DNA from: Sternotherus odoratus
Taxonomy: Eukaryota; Chordata; Testudines; Kinosternidae
Direction: 5' to 3'
DNA: 64,000 nt
NCBI GenBank assembly: GCA_032164245.1
Contig: JAVMKO010000005.1
Coordinates: 46,082,193 to 46,146,192, forward strand
Under the pieces are notes generated by a model that worked only from the letters and a program-made list of their open reading frames with translations, was not told the DNA's origin and did no database searches. This document shows, in pieces, positions 43,666-53,938 of the stretch (the first letter of the stretch is position 1; each line of letters opens with the position of its first letter). The position numbers were made by a program, and so were the translations under genes.

Positions 43666-43829
43666 CTAAATGCTGTCTTTTGACTAGGTGTGATGGTCAT
43701 AGTTTCATCCCAGCTAATTATCCCTCCAGGAGAGCAAATGGACTGACCTGTGTAATTTACACCTGTCTTGTTGCTTTTGGGGCTGCATGTGTATCAGTTA
43801 TGCTACGAAATTGTCTACCACCTAATTAC

Positions 43830-44174
43830 TGTGGTAGGGTGGGCCTGACCCAGCCTGCCGCCCCTTTAAGAGGGAGAAAAGCCCTCTGCAAACCTCCCTG
43901 CAGAGAAGCCTAATCAGCCACCTGGGCTGCAGAGCAATCAGTCTGGATGGGTTGCACCTGGCAGCCTCCTCAGGGGGATAAAAGCCTGCCAGGCAGGAAG
44001 CCTAGGGTGGTGGTGTGGAGGAGTGAGATAGAGAGAAAGGAGCTAAGCTGTAGAGCTGTGTATAGTAGGTGGTGGGGTCTGCACAAGCTGCACTGTAAAT
44101 AAAGAGCACTGTTTGGCGCCAAAGAAGAGTCTCCTGCCTGTTTCTGAAGAGGGGCGAGAAGGCGATCTGTCACA
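43830..44174 (+). mobile_element. Solo LTR, 345 bp, sense, 4-bp TSD
   Basis: The element starts TGTGGTAGGGTGGGCCTGAC and ends GCGATCTGTCACA. A perfect 4-bp TSD, TTAC, lies at 43826-43829 and 44175-44178. A TATA box (GGGATAAAAGCC) is near 43976 and an AATAAA signal at 44098-44103, about 110 bases downstream. Just after the signal is a palindrome, TTTGGCGCCAAA. The 4-bp TSD and compact LTR fit gammaretrovirus-like (class I) endogenous elements; this assignment is inference. No internal region is present. Confidence 0.9.
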
Positions 44175-44178
44175 TTAC

Positions 44179-44744
44179 ATAAATAGTGTTGCAGACGGCA
44201 TTTCACAACATCTCCCCAGGAAGCTTGCTATGCCCTTCAACAATGTACACACATCAGCTTATTCACTTGAAATGGAGGAAATTATATTCAATAATGCCAC
44301 GGGTGCCACAGTGAAATGCATCTTCATGAAGAAAACAGGGATCAAATTCTGCCCTTGGACAAGAGAACAGGGCTCCAGAGCTCCACACACGTATCCAATG
44401 GCAGAATCTGGCCTTTGGTACAGCCACACATCTAATGACATCAGGGACAACAACATATTTGATGAGTTCAAGGGTCACAGTGAGCACTTTATTTGAGAGG
44501 CTGCATGATTGCAGAACCCATCCTCACTGCCCTGAAACATGGGCGAAGTATACTAGTCTCAGAAATGCACTTAAAAAACCCCCAAAAACAGTCCTGTTTT
44601 CAGACTGCAAACTTGTCACATAACCAGAGCTCAACAACACACAGAGCGAACTGTTGGTGCCCTTCTGTCTCTTAAAAAGGGGGATGTTTTAACATTTTTC
44701 CTAGCGCCACTTAGGATCAAACTTGCATTAAATTTAGGAGTTAA
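44179..44744. other. Unannotated stretch
   Basis: A 127-codon frame (44113-44496) starts inside the LTR and shows no domain; overlapping minus-strand frames are equally long. No gene is supported. Confidence 0.4.
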
Positions 44745-45638
44745 AACTGGGGATGTGGGCTCTGGGGTGGGGCCAGAAATAAGGGGTTCAGGGTGCAGGA
44801 GGGAGTTGGAGTCAGGAAGGGGGTGAGGGCTCTGGGGTGTGGGTGGGGATGAGGGGTTTGGGGTGCAGGAGGGGCTTCAGGCTGGGGGGTGAGGCGGAGG
44901 GATTTGGAGTACGGGAGGGACTACTGATTGAGGCATGGAGCTGGGGAGTGTGGGCTCTGGGCTGAGGGTGCAGACTCTGGGTTTGTGCCCAGGATGAGGG
45001 GCTCAAGAGGTAGGAGGGGGATTTGGGCTGGGGCACTGGGTTGTGGTGCAGGGGGGCAAGGGCTCCAGCTGAGGGTGCGGGCTCTGGGATGGGGCAGGGT
45101 ATGAGCGGTTTGGGGTGCAGGAGAGGGCTCTGGGTTTGGGGGGAGTTTAAGGCTGGGGTAGGGGCTCAGGGCTGGGGCATGGGCTTATCTTGGGTTGCTC
45201 CCGGTCAGTGACGCAGCAGGGCTAAGGCAGGCTCCCTGTCTGTCCTGGCTCCATGCTGCGTCCTGGAAGAGGCCAGTAGATCTGGCTCCTAGGCAAGGCG
45301 AGGTGGGCCATGGGGCTCCACATGCTGCTTTCACTCAAAGACGCTTCCCCGCTTCCCAGGTCCCATTGTCCGTGGTTCCTGGCCAGTGGGAGTGTGGAGC
45401 CAGTGCTCAGAGTGGGGACGGCACACAGAGCTCATGGCCCCCCACCTAGGAGCCGGACCTGATCGCTGCTTCAAGGGTGCAGCGCAATGGCAGGACAGGT
45501 AGGGACTAGCCTCCCTTCGCCTTGCACCACCGTCGACCAGACTTTTAATGGCCCAGTTGGCAGTGCTGACCAGAGCCTCCAGGGTCCCTTTTCAAGTAGG
45601 CGTTCTGGTCAAAAAACGGACACCTGGCAACCCTACTC
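44745..45638. mobile_element. hAT element, left-truncated, G-rich
   Basis: The right end GGACACCTGGCAACCCTA is the same as the right end of 48441-50171 (GGACACCTGGCAACCCA) and is preceded in both by GACCAGACTTTTAATGG. The interior has GGGCTCTGGGGTGGGGC and GGGTGCAGGAGG repeats (44755-45190) and a CTCCCTGTCTGTCCTGGCTCC block (45225-45260) that is nearly the same as one at 49215-49245. The left end (AGGGTTGCCAAC in the other copy) is missing. Confidence 0.75.
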
Positions 45639-47069
45639 CTACCTGCAGTGGAGCTGTGCAGATCTACACTAGCGAAGAAGGCAGCCCCCAGTCTTTAGTG
45701 GATCTGCTTTTAACTCTTTTAGAAAGAGCATCTTTCAGCTACAGCTCCTGCCAGTGCAGGAACTAGAGAGACCATCTTTTAGTGACCATCTTGATATAGT
45801 GTGACACAGTGGTGCGGGATGTGGACAGACACATAGAAGCGCTAGCCAAGTTCATTTGATTCAGTCCCCACTTCATATACGGAGGAAATTCTGCACTGTT
45901 AACTTTTACTGAGACTTGGTTAGGATGAAACGGTTTTAGGGAGCCCCCTGTGGGGGGTTATCGGCTGACAAGCCAATAGAAAATGTAGCATTAAAGAGAA
46001 AATTGCCCAATTTTCACACCTATTCAAAGACAGTAGGCCAAATTCAGGCAGGTTATACACAGGTGCAAGCTCCATTGGAAGGCCAGAATTTGACCTCTGA
46101 CCCTTGGCTACAAACCCATTTTAAAGTAGAAAAATAAATTAAATTTTAGAAATCTATTGGTAGCCGTGTTTTTAAAAACACAGGGCCATTCATTTTTATT
46201 TAATAAAGCAGTTTAAAAATGAGCTTCAACTGCATTTCCTGACAACAGGGAGCTGCAGCCATAAAAATTAGCCAGGTGGAAACTCAAGCCATATAACACT
46301 GCTGCTCCTACTGCCTCATGTCAAGATCCAAGTTCAAGTATAAGACAGTTGATCATTTTATTGTTATAAGTCAAGGAGCGGAAAAGCAGAACGACCTGAA
46401 AGAAGCCTTGGAGAGAAATCTGAAAGCTTCTGTAGCTACTGAGAAACCTGCACTATTTTCCTTTGATTTAGTACTAAGCAGAAAAGCTTGAAAACAAACT
46501 CCAAGATAACAAAGTCAAACACTATCCCCAGTCTGAATCTTGTTCTTGAAACTAAGAAAAGAATAATAGGCATTGATCTTCTTCACCATGATTATTTTTA
46601 AAAACAAATCTTTTCCCATGACACACAGCATCTAAACTTCCAGAGCACAGATTGAAGTATCTGATCAAGACTTCAGCCTCCTCTCTTACAGTTCCAGCCT
46701 TTTGTTAATGAGTTCATCACTCTGGGAAGAGAGCTACAAGAAGCATCCTCTGCAAAGGGAAAGGCACCACAAAGCAGCTGGTGCAAAAAGCAATTTTGCA
46801 CTTTGTATTTCTTTTCATTGTTGATTTCCCCACAAATCTTTTTAGCTCATGTTTAAAGAGTAAACCCTTCATGGTGACTGAGTTGTTATTTATTATTATT
46901 GACTGAGTGTTATGGTGCGTGCACTATTTGAGCTCTTTGCAGTAGGAGCAACAGATGCCGAACACACAAACACAATATTTTAGGGCACTCCAAGCATGTT
47001 ATCAAAAGGACAGATCACTGCATTCTAGGCATGAGCTAATAAAGGCACACAACACCATGTTGTCAAAAA
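45639..47069. other. Unannotated 1.4 kb
   Basis: A weak old repeat may lie at about 46030-46130 (CCAAATTCAGGCAGGTTATACACAGG; AGAATTTGACCTCTGACCC). No gene or recent repeat border is supported. Confidence 0.5.
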
Positions 47070-47236
47070 TCAGAGAGGTAGCCATGTTAGTCTTGGGTTT
47101 ACAGAAGCAACAAAGAGTCCTGTGGTACCTTAAAGACTAACCAAAGAATAGAAGCATAAGCTTTCATGGGCTAGTACCCACTTCGTCGGAGGCCTCCGAC
47201 GAAGTGGGTACTAGCCCACGAAAGCTTATGCTTCAA
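47070..47236. repeat. Foldback 'GTAGCC' repeat ending in an 84-bp palindrome
   Basis: The repeat starts near GAGGTAGCCATGTTAGTC and runs through AACAAAGAGTCCTGTGGTACC to AAGCTTTCATGGGCTAGTAC. It then turns back on itself: 47151-47192 and 47193-47234 are exact inverse arms of 42 bases except for one T/C difference, with no spacer. It belongs with the foldback repeats at 31797 and 63131. Confidence 0.85.
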
Positions 47237-47239
47237 CAC

Positions 47240-48440
47240 CATGTTGCAATGCCTCGTATCAAAACACTTTGTTCATGCGAACCCTTAAAGTCCCATTCAT
47301 TGCTATGGTTTGGGGTGCAACGAGAAGGGGATCAAGGCAGGGTCCATGCCCTTATGCAAACAGATGTCCCAGACGAAGCAGGGAGCCAAAAGCAGTAGGC
47401 ATCTGCACAGGGCGCAGCCAACTGGAGGCACATTGAGGAACCACAAGTGGATGAAAGATGAGGCCATTTGGGAGGGAGAATCCTTGTCAGGGACTCAAAG
47501 TTTTGACAGATCTTAGTCCTATTTAACCTTCATTCACTTTTGGTTGTGATGGATCATAGAGCAGTCGGGAAGTAGGCTGGATAGATCAACTTAATTTCCA
47601 GACATTCTAATGTTTGATTCCTCTTTATATCCCTGTTTTAATGAGCCTCTCATTATCCCTTTTTCTGACTACTGTATTATTATTTATTATGTGCCTAGGA
47701 GTACTCAGTCATGTCCCAGGACTCCCTGGTGCTAGGCACTATACTAATACAAGGCAAAAAGACAGTCCTTGCCCCAAAAGAGCGACAATCTAAGTACTGT
47801 CAAGAGTCACAAGTCGTTTTTGTGTTTCTTTATATACTTTTCTAATTCCCCACTCCGCTCCAAAAGGCCCAACAAAAAACAAAACAAGTTTGGAGTTTCT
47901 AGACTAAGCCATTTCAAAGATGTGTGTGTAGGGGGGGAAATAGCAAACTTCCAAAGTGAACTTCAGGTAATGGTTCAGAACCCTATTGTACCAGACTTCC
48001 CCAGTGGGGAAAAACAAACTTTGTCCTGGGATGAAATGAAGCATGAAATTTCAGAAAGATGTATTTCTTTTTTGTGAAGTGTGATAGGGGGCTTGAAAAC
48101 ACAGAATAATCAGCATAGGAACCCGCAGTCTTCATTATACAGCAGCTACTGTCACCACCCATAATAAATACACACAACCTTAATCGTAGCAAAAGCAGAA
48201 GCGTACCAGGTTGTACTTTGCAACTTTACTTTGTTTTTCAATGCAAACCCAGCAGCCTTAATATTCTATTAATGTTTACTTCCCTTGATTATTCAGATTC
48301 TATTCACACCTATGATAGTAGTTTTGTGTGGAACATTTGCTTCTGCTTGCATCTACTGTGATAAATGAATAGAGTTGCTTGAGTTCACAACATTTAAAAC
48401 CTGTTGATCAATTTTGTCCTCCCCCTGCAGTTACAGAGGT
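47240..48440. other. Mostly unannotated, one old LINE-like piece
   Basis: The piece at 47680-47795 (TTATTATTTATTATGTGCCTAGG, GTGCTAGGCACTATACTAATAC, AAAAAGACAGTCCTTGCCCC, GCGACAATCTAAG) has the order of an old amniote LINE 3' region. A 102-codon frame (47769-48077) has no domain. No gene is supported. Confidence 0.45.
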
Positions 48441-48978
48441 AGGGTTGCCAACTTTCTAATGGCACACAACTGAACACCCTAGCCCTGCCCCCCTGCTCAC
48501 TACATTCCTCCTTCCTTGGTGGCTCGCTCTCCCCCACCCTCACTCACTTTCATTGGCCTTGGGCAGCAGGTTGGGATGTGGAAGGGGATAATGGCTCTTG
48601 CTGGGGGTGCAGGCTCTGGGGTGGGGCTGGGGATAAGGGGTTTTCCGTGCAAGAGGGGGCTCCAGACTGGGGGTTTAGAGTGTGGGAGGGGGGCTCTAGG
48701 ATGGATTCGGGAGTTGGGGAGCGTGAGGGGGTAGGGGCTCTGGGCTGAGATCTGGGATGAGGGGTTCAGGGTGTGGGAGGGAGCTTTGGTCTGGGGCAGA
48801 AGGTGGGCTGTGGGGGGGAGGTGAGGGCTCCGGCTGCGGGTGTGGGCTCTGGGGTGGGGCTGGACATGAGCAGTTTAGGGTGCAGGAGGCTCCAGGTTTG
48901 GGGGGCTCAGGGCTGGGGCAGGGGGTTGGGGATCAGGGGTGGGGGGCATGCTTACTTCTGGTGGCTCTCGGTCTACGG

Positions 48979-49193
48979 CAGGGGTCTCCAAACTATGGCC
49001 CAAGGGCCGGATCAGGCCTGCGGCTTTGATTTGTCTGGCCCCCCAACCTGATTTAGAATTTAACGCAGCACTGACACAGTAGTGTTTTCACTATTTGCAT
49101 ATATTAATTCCCCCCCCCCCCCCAGTCGCTTTGGCCCACGAAGCCCCTTCAAAAATCTAATGTGGCCCTTGTCTCAAAGTTTGGAGACCCCTG
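48979..49193. mobile_element. 215-bp hAT MITE with perfect TSD
   Basis: The ends CAGGGGTCTCCAAACTATGG and CTCAAAGTTTGGAGACCCCTG are inverted repeats, exact over the first 15 bases. A perfect 8-bp TSD, GTCTACGG, lies at 48971-48978 and 49194-49201. The interior includes GGGCCGGATCAGGCC, CCCCCCCCCCCCC and AATGTGGCCCTTG. It is inserted in the older hAT at 48441-50171. Confidence 0.95.
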
Positions 49194-49415
49194 GTCTACG
49201 GCGTAGAGGTGCCAAGGCAGGCTCCCTGCCTGTCCTGGCTCCACGCTATGCCCTGGAGGCGGCCAGTAGGTCCGGCTCCTGTGGGGGAAGGAGCAGGAGA
49301 CTCTGTGTGCTGCTGTCGGCCACAAGCACACACACCCAGCTCCCATTGGCCAGTCGGTGCTCGGGGCGGGGGCAGTAAGTCCCCCACACAGTGGCAGGAC
49401 AGGTAGGGACTAGAC

Positions 49416-50107
49416 CAGGGATCAGCAACCTTTCAGAGGTGACGCGCCGAGTCTTCAGTTACTCAGGGCTTCGCGTGCCAATACGGAAGAGGCGGGGCTT
49501 CAGGCGGAAGGGGAGGGGTTAGGGGGGTCAGTCCCCCACTTTGGGGTTTTCCCCGCAGGTTACTGCCAGCCGGGTCTTAGCCCGCTGCCAGCCTGGGTGA
49601 AGGTGCTGAGTGGGGCAGGCGGGGACCCTGGCTGGCAAGGGACCAGCAGGGGGAACCCCAGAGTGGGGGCAGGCTGAGCGGCTCAGCCTGCTGCTGCTTT
49701 GGGGTTTCCCCCACAGGCTCCTGCCAGCTGGGGTTCCACTACCTACACCAGTCAGCTCCCACTGCTAGTCAGGGTATTGGGAACCCAAGCTGGCAGCGGG
49801 CTGGCAGGAGCCTGCGGGGGAAACCCTAAAGCGGCAGCGGGCTGAGTGCTGAGCCCGCTGCGGCTTTGGGGTTTCCCCTTGGCGCCTTGCCAGCCAGGGT
49901 CCTGCCGCCTGCCCCACTCAGCTCCCGCTGCCAGCCTGGGTGTAGGGAACCCAGGATGGCAGCAGGAGCTGAGTGGGGCAGGCGGGGCTGACAAGGCGCC
50001 AGCAGGGGAAACCCCAAAGTCATGGGGGGTTGAGCTCTCCCTGCGTGCCAGCGGAAATTGGCTTGCGTGCCACATTTGGCATGCGTGCCATAGGTTGCCA
50101 ACCCCTG
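49416..50107. mobile_element. 692-bp non-autonomous hAT with perfect TSD
   Basis: The ends CAGGGATCAGCAACCTTTC and CATAGGTTGCCAACCCCTG are inverted repeats. A perfect 8-bp TSD, GACTAGAC, lies at 49408-49415 and 50108-50115. The interior consists of degenerate units around GGGGAAACCCCAAAG, GCTGAGTGGGGCAGGCGG and CCTGGCTGGCAAGG; very similar units occur at 57730-57845 inside a hAT with different ends. No transposase. Confidence 0.95.
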
Positions 50108-50171
50108 GACTAGACCCTGCATTAGAACTGCAGCACCACTGACCAGACTTTTAATGGACACCTGGCAACCC

Positions 50172-50983
50172 ACAGACACAGTGAGTTTGCTTTTCAGAAC
50201 AATGCAGGCTTTTGGGCTACACTTATAGAAACATCCGTTACGATTCCTCATGTTAGAGAATAAACTATCAGAAATATTGAAGACTTGAGGGCTAATTCTG
50301 CCCTTGGAATTACCAATTTAAATCAAGAGTAATTCAGCTGATATCAGTGGGGTTATTACAATGCAATACTGGTGCAAGATGAGGCCTTTCATACACAAAT
50401 CATTATCTTTATGTAACAGGGTCCCTGCATTAACAGAAATTAAATATTCATTGACGAAAACCCAAGACAAAACCAAAGTGCCTATTGTATCAAAAGAAGA
50501 AGGCGTTTGCATTCAAAAAGCTACAATAGAATACTTTAGAAGGTATCTAAATGGCTTCCATTTTACAGCTCACTCTTCGGTTTTGATATTTTTTAAAAGA
50601 AGATGAATTGTTATTATTAATACATATACAATCACATTTTCCCAGCTGTGGTTACAAAGCCTTTTGCAACTGCTGTACTGAAGAGGCTTTTTTGTTTTTT
50701 CCGTACATAGCATTATGAGAAAAGAGCTCTTGAGTTTTCCCAGTGAGGCGATCAAGGCTCAGAGTTTTTCAAAGCCTCCTGAGAGATATAGGTGCCCAGC
50801 TTCCACTAAAAACTCAAGAGAGCTGGGTGTCCAACTGCATTAGGCAAATTTGGAAATCTCAGCCAAAGAAATAAAGAAATTTGCCTTCATTTTTCAAACT
50901 ACTTTTTGGAGACAGATATTGCAGGAAATTGGAGGTGTCATTAGCATAGCATAGGCTAAGCCTTATGTGTTTCTGGTCTCTGG
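50172..50983. other. Unannotated stretch
   Basis: AT-rich, with no gene or repeat border. The 81-codon frame at 50361-50606 has no domain. Confidence 0.5.
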
Positions 50984-51398
50984 TGTGGTAAACCCAGGGC
51001 TAGAGACTGCTAAAGAAGGGTGTGGTGAGAGGGGTAACTGCAGGTTAAATTAGGTCCAGCTGAGCAAGGCTGCGGCAGTCAGAAGCAGGGCCAGCTGAGA
51101 CCGGTTAAGGAGGCTGCCAGAGCCCTTTAAAAAGAGACTCCTCCCCAGAAAGGGGTTGTGGGAGCTGGGGAGTGCGTTTGGAGGCAGGAGGAGTTGGAAG
51201 AGTGAGTTTTGTGACAGCAGAAGAGAGTGAGGGAGAGCGAGAGTCAGACACAGAAAGGCTGCCAGCAGGCAGAGAAGCAGGAAGGAGTCCCTTCCCAGGA
51301 GGGAGTTCACCCTCCTTAGCCGGCGAGGAGCCAAACTCAGCCAGAGAGAGCTGCTCAAGAACCTGAATCTGGGGTGCCCGGGGGGCCACCTTGCCACA
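50984..51398 (+). mobile_element. Solo LTR, 415 bp, sense, 4-bp TSD
   Basis: The element starts TGTGGTAAACCCAGGGC and ends CACCTTGCCACA, so the tips TGTGG and CCACA are inverse. A 4-bp TSD, CTGG, lies at 50980-50983 and 51399-51402. A TATA-like box (CCTTTAAAAAGAG) lies near 51125. No clear AATAAA is seen. The 64-115-codon frames on both strands across 51050-51397 are in purine-rich LTR sequence and are not genes. The segment 62130-62634 is similar in layout. Confidence 0.75.
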
Positions 51399-51402
51399 CT
51401 GG

Positions 51403-51637
51403 GTACTATATTAGTGCTTTCAGTTCAACTCCTAGCATCCATGGGTCACATTTACCAGAGGTATTTAGGCACCTAGTGGAATTTACAAGGGGAGTTGGGT
51501 ACCTAACCTGCTTAGGGCTTTTGAAATCCCATTAGGTGTCTAGATACATCTTTAGACTGCAATATACCTTTGAAAATATGGTCCAAAGTCTCCAAAACTC
51601 ACAAGTCCATTGTCATGGTTGGTACCAGCTGATAGCC
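51403..51637. other. Short unannotated spacer
   Basis: No feature is seen. Confidence 0.4.
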
Positions 51638-52335
51638 CAGGGGTGGGCAAACTTTTTGGCCTAAGGGCCACATGGGGTTGTAAAGTTGTATGGAGGGCCG
51701 GGTAGAGAAGGCTGTACCTTCCCAAATAGCATCACCGCTGCCCCTATACACCCCCTCCCACTTTCCACCCCCTGACTGCCCCCCTCAGAATCCCTGACTC
51801 ATCCAACCCCCACCCCCGCTCCTTTTCCCTTGACCACCCCCTCCTGAGACCCCCCCCATCCCCCAAGGACTGCCCCATCTAAGCCCCCTGGCTCCTTGTC
51901 CCCAATACGTTCCCTCTAGTGACCCCACATCCAACTACCCTCTACCCAACCACCCCTGCTCCCTGTTCCCTGACTGCTCTGACCCATATCTTCACCCCTG
52001 CCCCAACCGCACCCCGGAACCCCACCCCCTCCCCCTGAGTCTCCACCCCATCCAACCACCTGCTCCCTGACTGCCCCCCATGACCCCTCGCCCCTTATCC
52101 AATCCCCCCCCCATCATGTCCCCCCTCACCAGAGCCAGACACGCTGCTGCAATGCTCCCCAACAGGAGTAGTGGGCCAGAGCGCTAGCAGTGTGGCTGCG
52201 GGAGAGGAGGGACAGTGGGAAAGGGGCTGGGGCTCGCTTCCCCAGCCAGAAGCTCAGATGGGCTGGACAGGATGGTTCCATGGGCCAGATGTGGCCCACA
52301 GGCCATAGTCCATCCATCCCCCCCCCCACCCCACC
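51638..52335. mobile_element. C-rich hAT element with degraded right end
   Basis: The left end CAGGGGTGGGCAAACTTTTT is preceded by TGATAGCC (central TA). The right side has GGGCCAGATGTGGCCCACAGG and GCCATAGTCCATCCATCCCC, which corresponds to a GCCATAGTTTGCCCACCCCTG end after several changes. The interior is C-rich (51720-52120). Because the right tip is altered, the TSD cannot be confirmed. Confidence 0.7.
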
Positions 52336-52685
52336 CCCCGTGGTGGCCTCAACAGAGCAGCCAAGAGGTGAATGGACAGGATTTTCCTTTACCCTCTTGC
52401 CGCAAAGGAAAATCCTGCAGAACACAAGAGAGGCCTCATTAGAATCTCGGAGAAGGCAGGCAACTGTATAGGAAACAGCTACTAGCTACCAACAGCAAAA
52501 CAAGAAAATGAGGGGGGATGTACTCCGCCTATGTATTTGCAGGGGAGGTGCTTAATATTGTCCCTGATTATATAAACTTTATTTTTCTTCATTTTAACCA
52601 ATTTTCTCTAAAAATAGTAATGGAGAGTGTAACCCCAGTCAGCGGCAGGAGCAAACTAGGGAGCTCTGGAGCTAAATGCATGAGC
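52336..52685. other. Unannotated spacer
   Basis: No gene or repeat border is supported. Confidence 0.4.
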
Positions 52686-52786
52686 CTCTATGGCAGGGGT
52701 CGGGAACCTTTTTGACTCAGAGAGCCATGAAAGCAAAATATTTGGAAATTTATTTCAGTAAGAGCCATATAATATGAACAGGACAT

Positions 52787-53580
52787 GAGCCCGGTCTCTC
52801 CCCCCCAAAATTCCTTCCCTCCCACCCACCCCCCAACTGACCCACCCAGCCCGGTCTCTCCCCCCAAAACCTCCTTCCCTCCCACCCACCCCCCAACTGA
52901 CCCACCCAGCCCGGTCTCTCCCCCCAAAACCTCCTTCCCTCCCACCCACCCCCCAACTGACCCACCCAGCCCGGTCTCTCCCCCCAAAACCTCCTTCCCT
53001 CCCACCCACCCCCCAACTGACCCACCCAGCCCAGTCTCTCCCCCCCAAACCTCCTTTCCTCCAACCCCCCAACTGACCCACCCCCCAACTGACCCACTCA
53101 GCCCGGTCTCTCCCCCCAAAACCTCCTTCCCTCCCACCCACCCCCCAAATGACCCACTCAGCCCGGTCTCTCCGCCCCAAACCTCCTTCCCTCCCACCCA
53201 CCCCCAAATGACCCACTCAGCCCGGTCTCTCCCCCCAAAACCTCCTTCCCTCCCACCCACCCCCCAACTGACCCACCCAGCCCGGTCTCTCCCCCCCAAA
53301 CCTCCTTTCCTCCAACCCCCCAACTGACCCACCCAGCCCGGTCTCTCCCCCCCAAACCTCCTTTCCTCCAACCCCCCAACTGACCCACCCAGCCCGGTCT
53401 CTCCCCCCCAAACCTCCTTTCCTCCAACCCCCCAACTGACCCACCCAGCCCGGTCTCTCCCCCCCAAACCTCCTTTCCTCCAACCCCCCAACTGACCCAC
53501 CCAGCCAGGTCTCTCCCCCCCAAACCTCCTTTCCTCCAACCCCCCCCAAATGACCCACCCAGGTCTCTCCCCCCCCCCAA
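52787..53580. repeat. C-rich minisatellite, 60-bp and 56-bp units
   Basis: The unit CCCGGTCTCTCCCCCCAAAA + CCTCCTTCCCTCCCACCCAC + CCCCCAACTGACCCACCCAG has 60 bases and occurs first in an almost exact series (52790-53030). A shortened form of 56 bases, with CTCCTTTCCTCCAACCCCCC, takes over at about 53281-53510. Variants with AAATGACCCACTCAG lie between. In total about 13-14 units are present. The minus strand has regular G runs. The same unit, inverted, is present in a few copies in the hAT at 57330-57943. Confidence 0.95.
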
Positions 53581-53689
53581 CTGACCCGCTCAACCCGGTC
53601 TCTCCCCCCAGACCGTTTCGCCGCCTGGCAGTGGGTGGCTCCTTGTTTCGCCGCCTGTAAGTGGGTGGCGGTGCGGCGCGTCCTGGCCC

Positions 53690-53870
53690 CAGCTCTGAGC
53701 CGTTCCCGGCCGGCGGCGGCAGCGGAGCACGCGGCGCGTCCCCGGCCCTGTGGCTGGCGGCGGCAGCGGAGCACGTGGTGCGTCCCAGCCGGCGGCGGCA
53801 GCGGAGCATGCAGCGCGTCCCGGCCCCGCGGCTGGCGGCGGCGGCCCCAGCGCGGAGCCGTCCCTGCGAG
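53690..53870. repeat. CpG-rich GGCGGCGGCAGCGGAGCA repeat
   Basis: Three copies of GGCGGCGGCAGCGGAGCA lie at about 53713, 53757 and 53791, with GCGCGTCC between them. CpG density is the highest in the window outside 60.2-61.0 kb. It lies inside the hAT at 52694-53930. Confidence 0.8.
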
Positions 53871-53938
53871 CCAGATGAAATTCTCAAAAGAGCCACACCT
53901 GGCTTGCGAGCCATACGTTCCCGACCCCCGCTCTATGG

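Larger units (their letters stand above)
48441..50171. mobile_element. hAT element containing two younger hATs
   Basis: The left end AGGGTTGCCAACTTTCTAAT and right end CTTTTAATGGACACCTGGCAACCC are inverted repeats. The flanks ACAGAGGT and ACAGACAC agree at five of eight bases. The interior has GGGGTGCAGGAGG-type repeats (48590-48950). Two other hATs with perfect TSDs lie inside at 48979-49193 and 49416-50107. Without them the element is about 810 bases. No transposase is present. Confidence 0.8.
52694..53930. mobile_element. 1,237-bp hAT with perfect TSD, filled by a minisatellite
   Basis: The ends CAGGGGTCGGGAACCTTTTT and ATACGTTCCCGACCCCCG are inverted repeats. A perfect 8-bp TSD, CTCTATGG, lies at 52686-52693 and 53931-53938. 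Just inside the ends are matching phrases AGAGAGCCATGAAAG and AAAGAGCCACACC / GCGAGCCATACG. Most of the element is the 60/56-bp minisatellite at 52787-53580, then a CpG-rich block at 53610-53870. The 408-codon minus frame (52688-53914), rich in the units [13 protein letters not shown], is translated minisatellite and not a gene. Confidence 0.95.

Noticed and set aside
47151..47234. Rho-independent-type terminator or bacterial foldback
   Set aside because: The surrounding repeats are vertebrate; the palindrome is a fused pair of repeat ends.
52787..53580. CRISPR array from regular direct repeats
   Set aside because: The units are contiguous at 56-60 bases with no unique spacers, in a eukaryotic transposon.
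52688..53914. 408-codon minus-strand open frame, the longest in the window
   Set aside because: It is a translation of the 60/56-bp minisatellite inside a hAT; repeated peptide units exist in all three minus frames and in the plus frame 52785-53327, which is what an array without stops gives.
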